A DNA stretch of 64,000 bases from Rahnella inusitata. Lineage in GTDB: Bacteria; Pseudomonadota; Gammaproteobacteria; Enterobacterales; Enterobacteriaceae. A model generated the notes under the pieces. The model ran no database searches, was not told where the DNA came from, and saw only the letters and a list, made by a program, of their open reading frames with translations. Below, piece after piece: positions 1 through 9,174 of this stretch (position 1 is the first letter of the stretch; the number at the start of each line of letters is the position of its first letter). The translations under genes were made by a program, and so were the position numbers. The stretch covers positions 56,143-120,142 of the forward strand of contig NZ_JYDE01000010.1 of the NCBI RefSeq assembly GCF_003263515.1, written 5' to 3'.

Positions 1-1
1 C

Positions 2-1927
2 GGGTCTTTCGGTACACCGGGTGTTGAAGGCCATCGTGACGGTCTGGACTGGTCGCCGGTGTTCGACACCGTAGATGTCCGCCATCAGGGAAACCAGCTG
101 ACGATCACTACCGAGGATGCGATCGCCGGCCTGCAATTTCGCAGCGAACTGCGCCTCGATGACAGCGGTGTGTTGCAAACCCGCAATGCCCTGACCAATC
201 TCAAATCCGGCACTTATCAGCTCACGCGCCTTGCCGTGACGCTGCCGCTGCCAGAACGCGCCGCCGAAGTGATGGCGTTTCATGGCCGCTGGATCAAAGA
301 GTTCCAGCCGCACCGCACGCAGCTCGATCACGGCGGCATCATTCAGGAAAACCGTCGCGGCAAAACCTCCTCCGAATATTTCCCGGCGATGATGATCGGT
401 CATCAGGGCTTTAGCGAAGAACAGGGCGAAGTCTGGGGGATCCACCTGGGCTGGAGCGGTAACCACCGTCTGCGTGCTGACATCAAAATCGACGGTCGCC
501 GTCTGGTGCAGGCCGAAGCGCTGTATCTTCCGGGTGAGCAGCGCCTCGAACAGGGCGAAACGCTGGAGACACCGTGGCTGTACGCCAGCTATTCCGCCCA
601 AGGGCTGAACCGCATGAGCCAGCAGTTCCACCGCTTCGTGCGCGAAGAAATTTTGCATTTCCCGACACAGAAACCGCGTCCTGTGCATCTCAACACATGG
701 GAAGGGATTTATTTCGATCACGATCCCGACTACATCATGCAGATGGCGACGGAATCGGCTGCTTTAGGCGTTGAACGCTTCATTATCGACGACGGCTGGT
801 TCCGTGGCCGCGACCACGACCGCGCGGCGCTTGGCGACTGGTATCTCGATGAGAAGAAATACCCGAAAGGGCTGAAACCGGTGATCGACCACGTCAAAAA
901 TCTCGGCATGGAATTTGGTATCTGGGTCGAACCGGAAATGATTAATCCGGATTCGGATTTGTATCGCGCCCACCCGGACTGGCTGCTGGCGCTGCAGGGT
1001 TATCAGCAACCCAGCGGCCGTCATCAGTTCGTGCTCGATCTGAACAATCCGCAGGTCTTTGATTATCTGGTGGAACGCATGAGCTGGCTGCTCAGCGAGC
1101 ACGACGTTGATTATGTTAAATGGGACATGAACCGCGAAATCGTCCAGCCAGGACATGAAGGCCGGGCGGCGCTGACGGCGCAAACGCAGCAGTTTTACCG
1201 CCTGCTCGACGTGCTGGGCGAACGCTTCCCGCAGATTGAATTCGAATCCTGCGCCTCCGGCGGCGGCCGCATCGATTATGAAGTACTGAAACGCAGCCAC
1301 CGCTTCTGGACGTCGGACAACAATGACGCACTGGAGCGGCAGAAAATTCAGCGCGGAATGAGCTATTTCTTCCCGCCGGAAGTGATGGGTTCGCACATCG
1401 GCAATAAGCTGTGCCATGCCACCTCACGCCAGCACAGTATTGAATTTCGCGGCCTCACGGCGCTGTTCGGACACATGGGCATTGAGCTCGATCCGGTGAA
1501 AGAAGGCGAGGAGGAGCGCGCCGGCTTCGCGAAATACACCCGTCTGCACCAGCAGTTGCGGCCATTGCTGCACAGCGGCGACGTCTATCGGGTCGATAGC
1601 AGCGATGACGCGATGCTGATCAACGGCGTGGTCAGCCAGAGCGGCGATCGCGCGGTATTTCTGGTGAGTCAGCTGGCGATGCCAACCTGGTCATTACCGG
1701 GAACGCTGCGGGTGCCGGGGCTGCAAGCCGATGCACGTTATCGCGTGACGGTGCTGGACGAACCGGCGCTGCTGGCCGGTGGCGGCAGCGGCCACACCAT
1801 GCGGGTACAACCGGCGTGGCTGCACGACGCGCCGGTGCTGAGCGGAGAATGGCTGGCGAACGCCGGGCTGACGCTGCCGGTACTGGATCCGGAAAGTGCC
1901 CTGCTGCTCGGTTTTGAACGGGTGTAA
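2..1927 (+). CDS. rafA: alpha-galactosidase, GH36 (RafA-like), 5' partial
   Basis: Hydrolyses terminal alpha-1,6-galactosyl residues of raffinose, melibiose and related oligosaccharides, probably in the cytoplasm. The reading frame is open from base 2, and the residues before the first possible in-window start (GTG at 59) already match the RafA N-terminal region (G-V-E-G-H-R-D-G-L-D-W-S-P), so the gene begins upstream of the window. About 640 residues are visible, against roughly 700 for whole RafA. The GH36 catalytic core is present: DYVKWDMNR holds the nucleophile Asp and WTSDNND the acid/base Asp, with CASGGGR between them. The gene is followed by a matching oligosaccharide permease, as in the plasmid raf operon. 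Family assignment is secure. The substrate is inferred from the neighbour. Confidence 0.93.
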   Translation, partial: GSFGTPGVEGHRDGLDWSPVFDTVDVRHQGNQLTITTEDAIAGLQFRSELRLDDSGVLQTRNALTNLKSGTYQLTRLAVTLPLPERAAEVMAFHGRWIKEFQPHRTQLDHGGIIQENRRGKTSSEYFPAMMIGHQGFSEEQGEVWGIHLGWSGNHRLRADIKIDGRRLVQAEALYLPGEQRLEQGETLETPWLYASYSAQGLNRMSQQFHRFVREEILHFPTQKPRPVHLNTWEGIYFDHDPDYIMQMATESAALGVERFIIDDGWFRGRDHDRAALGDWYLDEKKYPKGLKPVIDHVKNLGMEFGIWVEPEMINPDSDLYRAHPDWLLALQGYQQPSGRHQFVLDLNNPQVFDYLVERMSWLLSEHDVDYVKWDMNREIVQPGHEGRAALTAQTQQFYRLLDVLGERFPQIEFESCASGGGRIDYEVLKRSHRFWTSDNNDALERQKIQRGMSYFFPPEVMGSHIGNKLCHATSRQHSIEFRGLTALFGHMGIELDPVKEGEEERAGFAKYTRLHQQLRPLLHSGDVYRVDSSDDAMLINGVVSQSGDRAVFLVSQLAMPTWSLPGTLRVPGLQADARYRVTVLDEPALLAGGGSGHTMRVQPAWLHDAPVLSGEWLANAGLTLPVLDPESALLLGFERV

Positions 1928-1957
1928 TCCGGAAAGTTGAAGAACACATAAACATAA

Positions 1958-1985
1958 AAAACGCCGGCGCTTCGGTGCCGGTTTT
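1958..1985 (+). terminator. stem-loop with UUCG tetraloop between galactosidase and permease genes
   Basis: A 7-bp stem (CCGGCGC pairing with GTGCCGG, one G-T wobble) closes a TTCG tetraloop at 1964-1981. It is flanked by an A run and followed by TTTT. It looks like a weak intrinsic terminator or an intercistronic stem that would lower permease expression relative to the galactosidase. Confidence 0.55.
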
Positions 1986-2009
1986 GATGGTTTCGGCAAG
2001 GAAATCACT

Positions 2010-3296
2010 ATGAACCCTACACAAACTGGCGATCGTTGCTTCTATAAAAAAAATGCGAACTTCTGGATATTTGGCAGCTATTTCTTCCTCTATTTCTTCA
2101 TTATGGCGACCTGTTATCCGTTTTTACCCATCTGGCTGTCTGACGTTATCGGCCTGAGCAAAACGGAAACCGGCATCGTGTTCTCCAGCATGTCGCTGTT
2201 CGCTATCCTGTTTCAGCCGTTCTTCGGCATTATTTCTGACAAACTTGGCCTGAAGAAACACCTGTTGTGGATCATCGCCGTACTGCTGTTCCTCTTCGCG
2301 CCATTCTTTATTTACGTGTTCGCACCGCTGCTGAAAATCAATATTGTGCTCGGCGCCATTCTCGGCGGCGCGTACATCGGCTTCGTCTTCGCGGGCGGTT
2401 CCGGCGCGACCGAGGCGTATATCGAAAGGGTCAGCCGCAACAGCGCCTTCGAATACGGCAAGGCGCGAATGTTCGGCTGTTTCGGCTGGGGGATTTGCGC
2501 GTCAACGGCGGGGATACTGTTTAACATTAACCCGGACATCGTGTTCTGGATGGGATCCGGCGCAGCGGTCATTCTGATGGTTTTGCTGCTGATTTCCCGT
2601 CCGCAGGAAAATAAAAATGCGCAGGTACTGGATAAACTTGGCGCCAATCAGTCACAATTCTCGCTGAAAACCGCGGCTTTATTGCTGAAAGAACGCAAAC
2701 TGTGGATGCTGATTTTGTACGTGGTGGGCGTCGCCTGCGTTTACGATGTTTTCGATCAGCAGTTCGCCACCTTCTTCAAAACGTTTTTCTCCTCACCGCA
2801 GCATGGCACCGAAATGTTCGGCTATGTCACCACCGCCGGTGAGCTATGTAACGCGCTGATTATGTTCTGTTCGCCATGGATAATTAACCGTATTGGCGCG
2901 AAAAATACGCTGCTGCTGGCCGGTACCATCATGTCGATTCGTATCGTCGGCTCTTCGTTTGCGACCACGGCGGCAGAAGTCATCCTGCTGAAAATGCTTC
3001 ACGCGCTGGAAGTGCCGTTCCTGCTGGTCGGGGTGTTCAAATACATCACACAGATTTTTGATGTCCGGTTCTCGGCGACCATTTATCTGATCGGCTTTAA
3101 CTTCGCCAAACAGCTGGCGGCGATTTTCCTTTCCGCCTTTGCAGGCAGTTTGTACGACCGCATCGGGTTCAGCGATACCTACCTGATCCTTGGAGGAATT
3201 GCCTTCAGTGTGACCATTATTTCAGCCTTCACGCTGAGCAGCCGTCCGCAGAAACAGACGGTTGCGGCGGCAAGACCGGTGGAAGGATTGCACTGA
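2010..3296 (+). CDS. rafB: oligosaccharide:H+ symporter, LacY/RafB family (MFS)
   Basis: Inner-membrane proton symporter for galactosides such as raffinose, supplying substrate to the upstream alpha-galactosidase. The 428 residues, about twelve hydrophobic segments and opening ([20 protein letters not shown]) are those of the LacY/RafB/CscB family. Internal signatures include the [11 protein letters not shown] loop, DKLGLKKHL between TM2 and TM3, the EAYIERVSR stretch that carries the LacY Glu126 equivalent, and a late [13 protein letters not shown] helix. Length matches RafB (about 425). The start at 2010 follows AAGGAAA with good spacing. It lies 82 bp behind the galactosidase and a stem-loop. 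It resembles RafB more than LacY. The exact sugar is inferred. Confidence 0.92.
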   Translation: MNPTQTGDRCFYKKNANFWIFGSYFFLYFFIMATCYPFLPIWLSDVIGLSKTETGIVFSSMSLFAILFQPFFGIISDKLGLKKHLLWIIAVLLFLFAPFFIYVFAPLLKINIVLGAILGGAYIGFVFAGGSGATEAYIERVSRNSAFEYGKARMFGCFGWGICASTAGILFNINPDIVFWMGSGAAVILMVLLLISRPQENKNAQVLDKLGANQSQFSLKTAALLLKERKLWMLILYVVGVACVYDVFDQQFATFFKTFFSSPQHGTEMFGYVTTAGELCNALIMFCSPWIINRIGAKNTLLLAGTIMSIRIVGSSFATTAAEVILLKMLHALEVPFLLVGVFKYITQIFDVRFSATIYLIGFNFAKQLAAIFLSAFAGSLYDRIGFSDTYLILGGIAFSVTIISAFTLSSRPQKQTVAAARPVEGLH

Positions 3297-3363
3297 GTAA
3301 CGTTTACAGCCTTTCGACACTCTGTGCTAGTCTCCGTGAAATAAGCATGAGGGGAGAAAGGTT

Positions 3364-4398
3364 GTGAGCAAAAAACAGGAGCCGGGCGCAGCGGGTCGCG
3401 CCACGATACGTGACGTTGCCAGTGCAGCAAAAACCGGCAAAACCAGCGTTTCACGTTATCTCAACGGTGAAAAACACCTGCTGTCCGATGATCTCAAGGA
3501 GCGCATCGGACGGGCAATCTCCCTGCTGGATTACCAGCCCAGCCAGATGGCGCGCAGCCTGAAAAGCGGTCAGACGCGTCTGGTGGGGCTGATCCTCGCC
3601 GATATTACCAATCCCTATTCTGTCGAAGTGATGCGTGGTGTCGAAGCCGCGTGCCGTCAGGAAGGGCTGACGCTGCTGGTGTGTAACACCAACAACGAGC
3701 TGGATCAGGAAAAACATTACCTCCAGTTGCTCAGCAGCTATCGCGTGGACGGCATTGTGGTGAACGCCGTCGGAATGCGCGAAGCGGCGATTTCCACGCT
3801 GCAACAGGCGAATCTGCCGATGGTGCTGATCGACCGCAAAGTGGCGGATTTCGCCTGCGACGTCATCGCGCTGAATAACGTGGAAGCCACACAGATGATG
3901 ACCGATCATCTTCTGCAAAATGGTTTTGAAGCACTGCTTTTCGTCACCGAACCGGCCACGGTTAACACCCGACTGGATCGCCTGCGCACCTTTTTGCAGC
4001 GCATGCAGCAATCCCCGCAGTGCATCGCCGAACAGGGCGAAATCGAGCTGAGCAACTCGCAAGGGCTGGAAACGCTGCTGCGCGATTTTGTCGCACGCCA
4101 TCCCGATAAGCATAAAGCGGTGATGTGCGTGAACGGTGCGCTGACGCTTCAGGTCGCGCGCGCCATGCGTCGTCTGGATATGACCTGGGGGCCGGATATC
4201 GGTTTGTCAGGCTTCGACGAACTGGTGTGGGCCGATCTCGCGGGCGTTGGGATAACGACCTTTAAACAGCCGACCTACGACATGGGCGTTGCGGCAATTG
4301 GCCAATTGGTGATGCGCATTCAGGGCAATACTGAGCCCGTTAAAGACATCGAATTCTCCGGCGAACTGATTGCGCGCGCATCGACCGCCGCCCGCTGA
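3364..4398 (+). CDS. LacI-family transcriptional repressor
   Basis: A DNA-binding repressor of 344 residues. An N-terminal LacI helix-turn-helix (TIRDVASAAKTGKTSVSRYL, about residues 17-36) and hinge helix (YQPSQMARSLKSGQTR) precede a periplasmic-binding-protein-like sugar domain (VGLILADITNPYSVEVMRGV onward). The start is GTG, preceded by GGGGAGAAAG. The gene sits between the raffinose genes and the ketogluconate-type genes in the same direction. A perfect 18-bp LacI-type palindrome lies 73 bp beyond its stop, in front of the next operon, so I infer that it represses that operon, like PtxS/KguR. Control of the upstream galactoside genes cannot be excluded. Confidence 0.85.
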   Translation: MSKKQEPGAAGRATIRDVASAAKTGKTSVSRYLNGEKHLLSDDLKERIGRAISLLDYQPSQMARSLKSGQTRLVGLILADITNPYSVEVMRGVEAACRQEGLTLLVCNTNNELDQEKHYLQLLSSYRVDGIVVNAVGMREAAISTLQQANLPMVLIDRKVADFACDVIALNNVEATQMMTDHLLQNGFEALLFVTEPATVNTRLDRLRTFLQRMQQSPQCIAEQGEIELSNSQGLETLLRDFVARHPDKHKAVMCVNGALTLQVARAMRRLDMTWGPDIGLSGFDELVWADLAGVGITTFKQPTYDMGVAAIGQLVMRIQGNTEPVKDIEFSGELIARASTAAR

Positions 4399-4422
4399 TT
4401 TCCTTTTTCTTCCCCTTTTATC

Positions 4423-4443
4423 TCCCGTTCTTCGTGAGCGGGA
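4423..4443 (+). terminator. stem-loop after the LacI-family gene
   Basis: An 8-bp stem (TCCCGTTC pairing with GAGCGGGA, one wobble and a TTCGT loop) begins 24 bp after the repressor stop. The following T tract is poor, so this is a weak terminator candidate. It separates the repressor gene from the operator and promoter of the next operon. Confidence 0.45.
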
Positions 4444-4470
4444 TCATGTTTCTGGCTTTCAGGTCTTTTG

Positions 4471-4488
4471 ATTGGAACCGGTTCCAAT
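4471..4488. promoter_or_regulatory. LacI-family operator, perfect 18-bp palindrome
   Basis: ATTGGAACCGGTTCCAAT is identical to its reverse complement and has the central CCGG and spacing typical of LacI-family operators. Its core resembles the PtxS box known from Pseudomonas (AACCGGTT centre). It overlaps the predicted -35 of the downstream operon and lies just after the LacI-family gene, which is its likely ligand. Confidence 0.75.
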
Positions 4489-4501
4489 TAGGTTGTATAA
4501 A
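4472..4501 (+). promoter_or_regulatory. candidate promoter of the ketogluconate-type operon
   Basis: TTGGAA (4472-4477) and TATAAA (4496-4501) are separated by 18 bp, and the -35 lies inside the palindromic operator. Repressor binding would therefore block the polymerase. The leader to the first gene would be about 105 nt and contains a small hairpin (GCACCG/CGGTGC at 4575-4591) shortly before the start codon. Confidence 0.5.
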
Positions 4502-4612
4502 GCGAAACAAATTATTAACAAGAACCCGTTTAGCCATTTGTTCCACTAAGATTAGGTCTTCTAAACGGTCGCTGGCACCGCAATTCGGTGCGAATTAACA
4601 GGATAGAGAGTC

Positions 4613-5362
4613 ATGCAAAGAGAGATCGTCATCGTTACCGCCGCGTACGGTAACAGTGTAGTGAAAGCCCTCGGCGGGCAGGCAGAACTGCTTTCGATTA
4701 TCGCCGGTGCAAAAGCTGACGGGGTGGAGATCCGCCGTGAATTATTCTCCGACACAGAGCTGGATGCACTGCCGCAGCTGGCGGAAAAAATTCAACAACA
4801 CGGGCTGTTTGCCGTCTATTCGGTGCCCTTCGCGCTGTTCATTTCGGGCGGTAAGCTGAATCCGGATGCAGGACAGTATTTTGAAGAAGCACAGATTTTA
4901 GGTGCCCGAACGATCAAGTTTTCACTGGGCGAGTTTGAGCCTGGTGCCGATCTGACGCCGCTGAAAGTGCTGCTGGCCTCGCAGCCGGTGAAGCTGGTGG
5001 TCGAGAATGACCAGTCGAGCGAATGCGGCATTCTTTCGCGCATCAACGCCTTTATGTTTGCGGCGGAATCACTGCGCCTGCCGCTGACGATGACTTTCGA
5101 TATGGCGAACTGGCTGTGGGTCGGACAAGATCCGGCCACCGCAGCGGAACGTCTGGCGCGTCACGTCGGGTACGTTCATGTGAAAGCGGCGGAGAAACGC
5201 GCCGGAAAATGGCACGCCGTAGCGCTCGATGACAGCGACGGCAGCTGGAAAGCGTTGCTCAAAGCGCTGCCGCAGGATGTACCGCGCGGTATTGAATTTC
5301 CGCTCGAGGGTGAAAACCTGACCGCCGTGACGAAGTATTACGTCGACTTATTACGTCTGTAA
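4613..5362 (+). CDS. kguE: sugar phosphate isomerase/epimerase-like TIM-barrel protein (KguE-like)
   Basis: A 249-residue xylose-isomerase-like TIM barrel protein. Features are an acidic metal-ligand strand (VKLVVENDQS, about residues 125-134), DMANW near residue 163, and HVKAAEK and IEFPLEGE toward the end, consistent with a divalent-metal epimerase or isomerase. It is the first gene of a three-gene operon with an anion transporter and a 2-ketoaldonate reductase, matching the kguE position in Pseudomonas 2-ketogluconate operons. The reaction is not established from sequence, and the symbol rests on context and length. The start follows CAGGATAGAG, and no signal peptide is seen. Confidence 0.75.
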   Translation: MQREIVIVTAAYGNSVVKALGGQAELLSIIAGAKADGVEIRRELFSDTELDALPQLAEKIQQHGLFAVYSVPFALFISGGKLNPDAGQYFEEAQILGARTIKFSLGEFEPGADLTPLKVLLASQPVKLVVENDQSSECGILSRINAFMFAAESLRLPLTMTFDMANWLWVGQDPATAAERLARHVGYVHVKAAEKRAGKWHAVALDDSDGSWKALLKALPQDVPRGIEFPLEGENLTAVTKYYVDLLRL

Positions 5363-5416
5363 GTCATGGCAAAAAGAGGTTGTACGTCATTCTGACGAAT
5401 AATCAGGAGAACCGTT

Positions 5417-6709
5417 ATGAAGCCGTCCAGGATCGCGCCGCGTCGCTGGTGGTACATCATGCCGATCGTATTTATCACATACAGTCTGGCCTATGTTGAC
5501 CGCTCGAATTTTAGCTTCGCCTCGGCCGCCGGAATTAATGATGATCTCGGTATCACCAAAGGAATGTCGTCCCTTCTGGGCGCGCTGTTTTTCCTGGGTT
5601 ATTTCTTTTTCCAAATCCCCGGCACCATTTACGCCGAGCGCCGCAGCGTTAAGAAACTGATTTTTTGGTGCTTACTGCTGTGGGGCGGATTTGCGTCACT
5701 CACCGGTGTGGTGAACAATATTCCGATGCTGGCGGCGATCCGCTTCGCGCTCGGCGTAGTGGAAGCCGCGGTGATGCCCGCAATGCTGGTGTACATCAGC
5801 AACTGGTTTACAAAATCTGAACGCTCCCGCGCTAATACCTTTCTGATACTCGGAAACCCGGTCACCGTGCTGTGGATGTCGGTGCTTTCCGGCTATCTGA
5901 TCGAATCCTTTGGCTGGCGTGAGATGTTCATCTTTGAAGGGATTCCGGCAGTCATCTGGGCGATCATCTGGTGGTTTACCGTGAAAGATAAGCCGGAACA
6001 GGTTGGCTGGATGAGCGAGCAGGAGAAGAAAGCCCTGAGCGACCAGCTGGCAAAAGAGCAGAAAGACATTCAGGCGGTCGGTGGCTATCGCGAAGCTTTC
6101 CGCTCACGCAGCGTCGTCTTGCTTTGCCTGCAATATTTCTTCTGGAGTATTGGTGTGTACGGCTTCGTGTTGTGGCTGCCGTCGATTCTGCACGATGGCA
6201 AAGAGATGGGTATGGTCGAAGCGGGCTGGCTGTCCTCCGCGCCATATCTGGCCGCCACCATCGCTATGATTGTGGTGTCGTGGGCCTCCGACAAGATGCA
6301 AAACCGTAAGCTGTTCGTCTGGCCGCTTTTGTTAATAGGCGCGCTGGCGTTCTTCGGTTCCTGGGCCGCCGGCAGCCACCACTTTTGGTTGTCTTACGGC
6401 TTACTGGTGGTTGCCGCTGCCGCAATGTATGCGCCTTACGGGCCGTTCTTCGCCATCATTCCTGAAATGCTACCCAGGAATGTCGCCGGTGGCGCGATGG
6501 CCTTGATCAACAGCCTCGGCGCGCTGGGCTCGTTCTTTGGTTCTTGGTTTGTCGGGTATTTGAACGGCAATACCGGCAGCCCTTCCGCCTCCTTTATTTT
6601 TATGGCCGTGTCGCTCGTGCTCTCCGCAGGGTTAACTCTGCTGGTGAAACCGCGACAGGCCGCCACAAAATCCGAAGATGTTTCCTTAACTCAGGGGAGT
6701 AATAATTGA
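5417..6709 (+). CDS. kguT: MFS anion:cation symporter, probable 2-ketogluconate transporter
   Basis: An inner-membrane permease of 430 residues with about twelve hydrophobic segments, belonging to the ACS branch of the MFS (sugar-acid and glucarate-type symporters). Signatures are [15 protein letters not shown] after TM1, [12 protein letters not shown] in TM2, and a TM4 region with [20 protein letters not shown]. The two halves are joined by a polar loop ([17 protein letters not shown]). AGGAG lies 8 nt before the ATG. It overlaps the following reductase by one base (TGATG), so they are translationally linked. The family is certain; the 2-ketogluconate substrate is inferred from the flanking KguE-like and reductase genes. 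Confidence 0.85.
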   Translation: MKPSRIAPRRWWYIMPIVFITYSLAYVDRSNFSFASAAGINDDLGITKGMSSLLGALFFLGYFFFQIPGTIYAERRSVKKLIFWCLLLWGGFASLTGVVNNIPMLAAIRFALGVVEAAVMPAMLVYISNWFTKSERSRANTFLILGNPVTVLWMSVLSGYLIESFGWREMFIFEGIPAVIWAIIWWFTVKDKPEQVGWMSEQEKKALSDQLAKEQKDIQAVGGYREAFRSRSVVLLCLQYFFWSIGVYGFVLWLPSILHDGKEMGMVEAGWLSSAPYLAATIAMIVVSWASDKMQNRKLFVWPLLLIGALAFFGSWAAGSHHFWLSYGLLVVAAAAMYAPYGPFFAIIPEMLPRNVAGGAMALINSLGALGSFFGSWFVGYLNGNTGSPSASFIFMAVSLVLSAGLTLLVKPRQAATKSEDVSLTQGSNN

Positions 6710-7686
6710 TGAAGCCGTCTATTGTTCTGTACAAAAAACTGCCAGCCGATTTGCATCAACGTCTCGAGCAGCATTTCGCTATCACTGAATTTGATGGCAT
6801 CACTGACGAAAACCGTCCTGCGGTGTTTGATGCGCTGCAAAACGCCGAAGGGCTGCTGGGATCTGGCGGAAAGATTGATAAAGAGCTGTTTGACCATGCA
6901 CCGCGCCTGCGTGCGGTTTCCACCATTTCCGTCGGTTACGATAATTTCGACGTGGCCGAACTGACTCGTCGTGAAATCCCGATGATGCACACCCCGACCG
7001 CGCTGACCGATACCGTGGCTGATACCGTGATGGCGCTGGTGCTTTCCACTGCGCGTCGCGTGGTGAATGTCGCCGAGCGCGTAAAAGCCGGTGAATGGAC
7101 CGATAACGTCGGCCCGGACTGGTTCGGCACCGACGTGCATCACAAAACCATGGGCATCGTCGGTATGGGCCGCATTGGTCTGGCACTGGCGCAGCGCGCG
7201 CATTTCGGCTTCGACATGCCGATTCTGTATAACGCCCGCAGCCAGCATAAAGAAGCCGAAGAGAAGTTTGGCGCCCGTAAATGCGAGCTGGATGAACTGC
7301 TCAAAAAATCTGATTTCGTGTGTATTTTGCTGCCGATGACCGAACAAACGTTCCACCTGATCGGTAAAGACGAACTGGCAAAAATGAAATCCAGTGCGAT
7401 CCTGATCAGCGCCGGTCGTGGCCCGGTAATCGATGAACCGGCCCTGATCGAGGCTCTGAAAGCCGGTACAATTTATGGCGCAGGCATGGATGTTTTCGAG
7501 ACTGAACCGCTGCCGAAAAACTCCCCGCTGCTGAGCCTGCCAAACGTGGTTGCGCTGCCGCACATCGGTTCCGCTACGCATGAAACTCGTTACGACATGG
7601 CCGCCTGTGCCGTCGATAACCTGATCGCCGCCCTGAAAGGTGACGTGAAAGAGTTCTGCGTGAACCCGGAAGTCCTGAAGAAGTAA
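6709..7686 (+). CDS. ghrB: 2-ketoaldonate / glyoxylate-hydroxypyruvate reductase
   Basis: A cytoplasmic NAD(P)H-dependent D-isomer-specific 2-hydroxyacid dehydrogenase of 325 residues. In E. coli, GhrB reduces glyoxylate, hydroxypyruvate and 2-keto-D-gluconate (to gluconate). It shows the Rossmann motif GIVGMGRIG, the substrate Arg in INAGRGP-like SAGRGPVID, the catalytic Glu region (DVFETEPL) and the His of [12 protein letters not shown]. It is nearly collinear with E. coli GhrB. ATG at 6709 follows GGGGAG and overlaps the transporter stop; a TTG three bases upstream is less likely. Here it probably turns imported 2-ketogluconate into gluconate. No kinase gene is present in the operon. Confidence 0.93.
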   Translation: MKPSIVLYKKLPADLHQRLEQHFAITEFDGITDENRPAVFDALQNAEGLLGSGGKIDKELFDHAPRLRAVSTISVGYDNFDVAELTRREIPMMHTPTALTDTVADTVMALVLSTARRVVNVAERVKAGEWTDNVGPDWFGTDVHHKTMGIVGMGRIGLALAQRAHFGFDMPILYNARSQHKEAEEKFGARKCELDELLKKSDFVCILLPMTEQTFHLIGKDELAKMKSSAILISAGRGPVIDEPALIEALKAGTIYGAGMDVFETEPLPKNSPLLSLPNVVALPHIGSATHETRYDMAACAVDNLIAALKGDVKEFCVNPEVLKK

Positions 7687-7710
7687 GTCACAAAGAACAC
7701 CCTGCCCTCT

Positions 7711-7741
7711 CCTTCCCTGCCCGTATTTACGGCGGGGAAGG
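7711..7741 (+). terminator. GC-rich hairpin after ghrB
   Basis: CCTTCCC...GGGGAAGG forms a long stem with one bulge starting 24 bp after the ghrB stop. No T run follows, so it is a 3'-end stem that may be Rho-assisted rather than a classic intrinsic terminator. Confidence 0.4.
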
Positions 7742-7828
7742 ACATTTCAAAACCCGGTGGTCCGATTGCACTGCTTTGCCGCAGGCGTTATTGTGGGCAT
7801 CACATTTCGATAACATACAAAGCTTTCT

Positions 7829-9082
7829 ATGACGTTTTCTGCTTTCGGTGACAAATTTACCCGTTTTTCAGGCATCACCCGTCTGATGGGCGACATGAAT
7901 GACGGTTTACGCACGCCAGGCGCTGTGATGCTCGGCGGCGGCAATCCGGCGCAAATTCCTGAGATGCAGGATTATTTCCAGACGTTGCTCAGCGAAATGC
8001 TGGCCGAAGGCAAACTGACGGAAGCCTTGTGTAACTACGACGGCCCACAGGGCAAAGACGTGCTGCGTCACGCGCTGGCCGGAATGTTGCAAAAAGAATT
8101 GGGCTGGCAGCTTGATGCGCAAAACATCGCGCTGACCAACGGCAGCCAGAGCGCCTTTTTCTATCTGTTTAACCTGTTCGCCGGACGTCGCGCCGACGGC
8201 AGCATGTCCAAAGTCCTGTTCCCGCTGGCACCGGAGTATCTGGGCTATGCCGACGCCGGGTTGGATGAAAATCTGTTTGTCTCCGCCAAACCGAATATCG
8301 AATTACTGCCGGAAGGCCAGTTCAAATATCACGTCGATTTTGATCACCTCAATATTACCGAAGACATCGGACTGATTTGCGTTTCACGCCCGACCAACCC
8401 GACCGGCAATGTGATTACCGACGAAGAATTGATCCGTCTCGACGCGCTGGCGCAGCAGAAAAATATCCCGCTGCTTATTGATAACGCCTATGGCGTGCCG
8501 TTCCCTGGCATCGTATTCACCGATGCGACGCCGCTGTGGAACCCGAATATCATTCTTTGCATGAGCCTGTCGAAACTCGGCCTGCCGGGTTCACGCTGCG
8601 GCATTGTCATTGCCGATGAGAAAATCATCAAAGCGATCAGCAACATGAACGGCATTATCAGCCTGTCACCGGGCAGCGTCGGCCCGGCCATCGCGCATGA
8701 AATGATTGTGCGAGGCGATTTGCTGCGACTTTCCGAAGAGGTTATCAAACCGTTTTATTATCAGCGCGTGCAGGAAACGATTGCCACGCTGCGCCGTTAT
8801 CTGCCGGAAGAACGCTGTCTGATCCACAAACCGGAAGGCGCGATATTCCTGTGGCTGTGGTTTAAAGATCTGCCGATCACCACCGAAGTGCTTTACCAGC
8901 GTCTGAAACAGCGCGGCGTGCTGATGGTGCCGGGCGATTACTTCTTCCCGGGGCTGGAACATCCGTGGGCGCACACCCACCAGTGTATGCGTATGAACTA
9001 CGTGCCGGATTCAGAGCAAATCGAACGCGGCGTGAAGATTCTGGCGGAAGAAGTGGAAAAAGCTCACGCGGAAAATCAGTAA
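7829..9082 (+). CDS. avtA: valine--pyruvate aminotransferase
   Basis: A cytoplasmic PLP-dependent class I/II aminotransferase of 417 residues. It makes alanine and 2-ketoisovalerate from valine and pyruvate, linking the two amino-acid pools. It is collinear with E. coli AvtA throughout: the opening is FGDKFTR, the substrate loop is LCNYDGPQG, SRPTNPTGNV precedes the PLP site, DNAYGVPFPG carries the PLP-contact Asp and Tyr, and SLSKLGLPGSR holds the Schiff-base Lys. It appears monocistronic and is followed by a strong terminator shared with the convergent ibpB. In E. coli avtA lies elsewhere, so this neighbourhood is specific to this lineage. Confidence 0.96.
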   Translation: MTFSAFGDKFTRFSGITRLMGDMNDGLRTPGAVMLGGGNPAQIPEMQDYFQTLLSEMLAEGKLTEALCNYDGPQGKDVLRHALAGMLQKELGWQLDAQNIALTNGSQSAFFYLFNLFAGRRADGSMSKVLFPLAPEYLGYADAGLDENLFVSAKPNIELLPEGQFKYHVDFDHLNITEDIGLICVSRPTNPTGNVITDEELIRLDALAQQKNIPLLIDNAYGVPFPGIVFTDATPLWNPNIILCMSLSKLGLPGSRCGIVIADEKIIKAISNMNGIISLSPGSVGPAIAHEMIVRGDLLRLSEEVIKPFYYQRVQETIATLRRYLPEERCLIHKPEGAIFLWLWFKDLPITTEVLYQRLKQRGVLMVPGDYFFPGLEHPWAHTHQCMRMNYVPDSEQIERGVKILAEEVEKAHAENQ

Positions 9083-9118
9083 TCCATTCCGCTTCGTCTG
9101 TATCGCCTGTTTTAAAAC

Positions 9119-9155
9119 ATAAAAAAACCGGGGCTCATCGCCCCGGTTCTGTTTT
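9119..9155. terminator. bidirectional intrinsic terminator between avtA and ibpB
   Basis: A 7-bp GC stem (CCGGGGC/GCCCCGG, loop TCATC) is extended by AA/TT, with an A run on the left and T-rich sequence on the right. It can stop avtA rightward and ibpB leftward. Confidence 0.85.
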
Positions 9156-9174
9156 CTGCTTAATGCCTGATAAC

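Noticed and set aside
764..1417. A 217-codon open frame opposite the alpha-galactosidase gene
   Set aside because: It is a low-complexity, Arg- and Val-rich shadow of the GH36 core, with no start signal.
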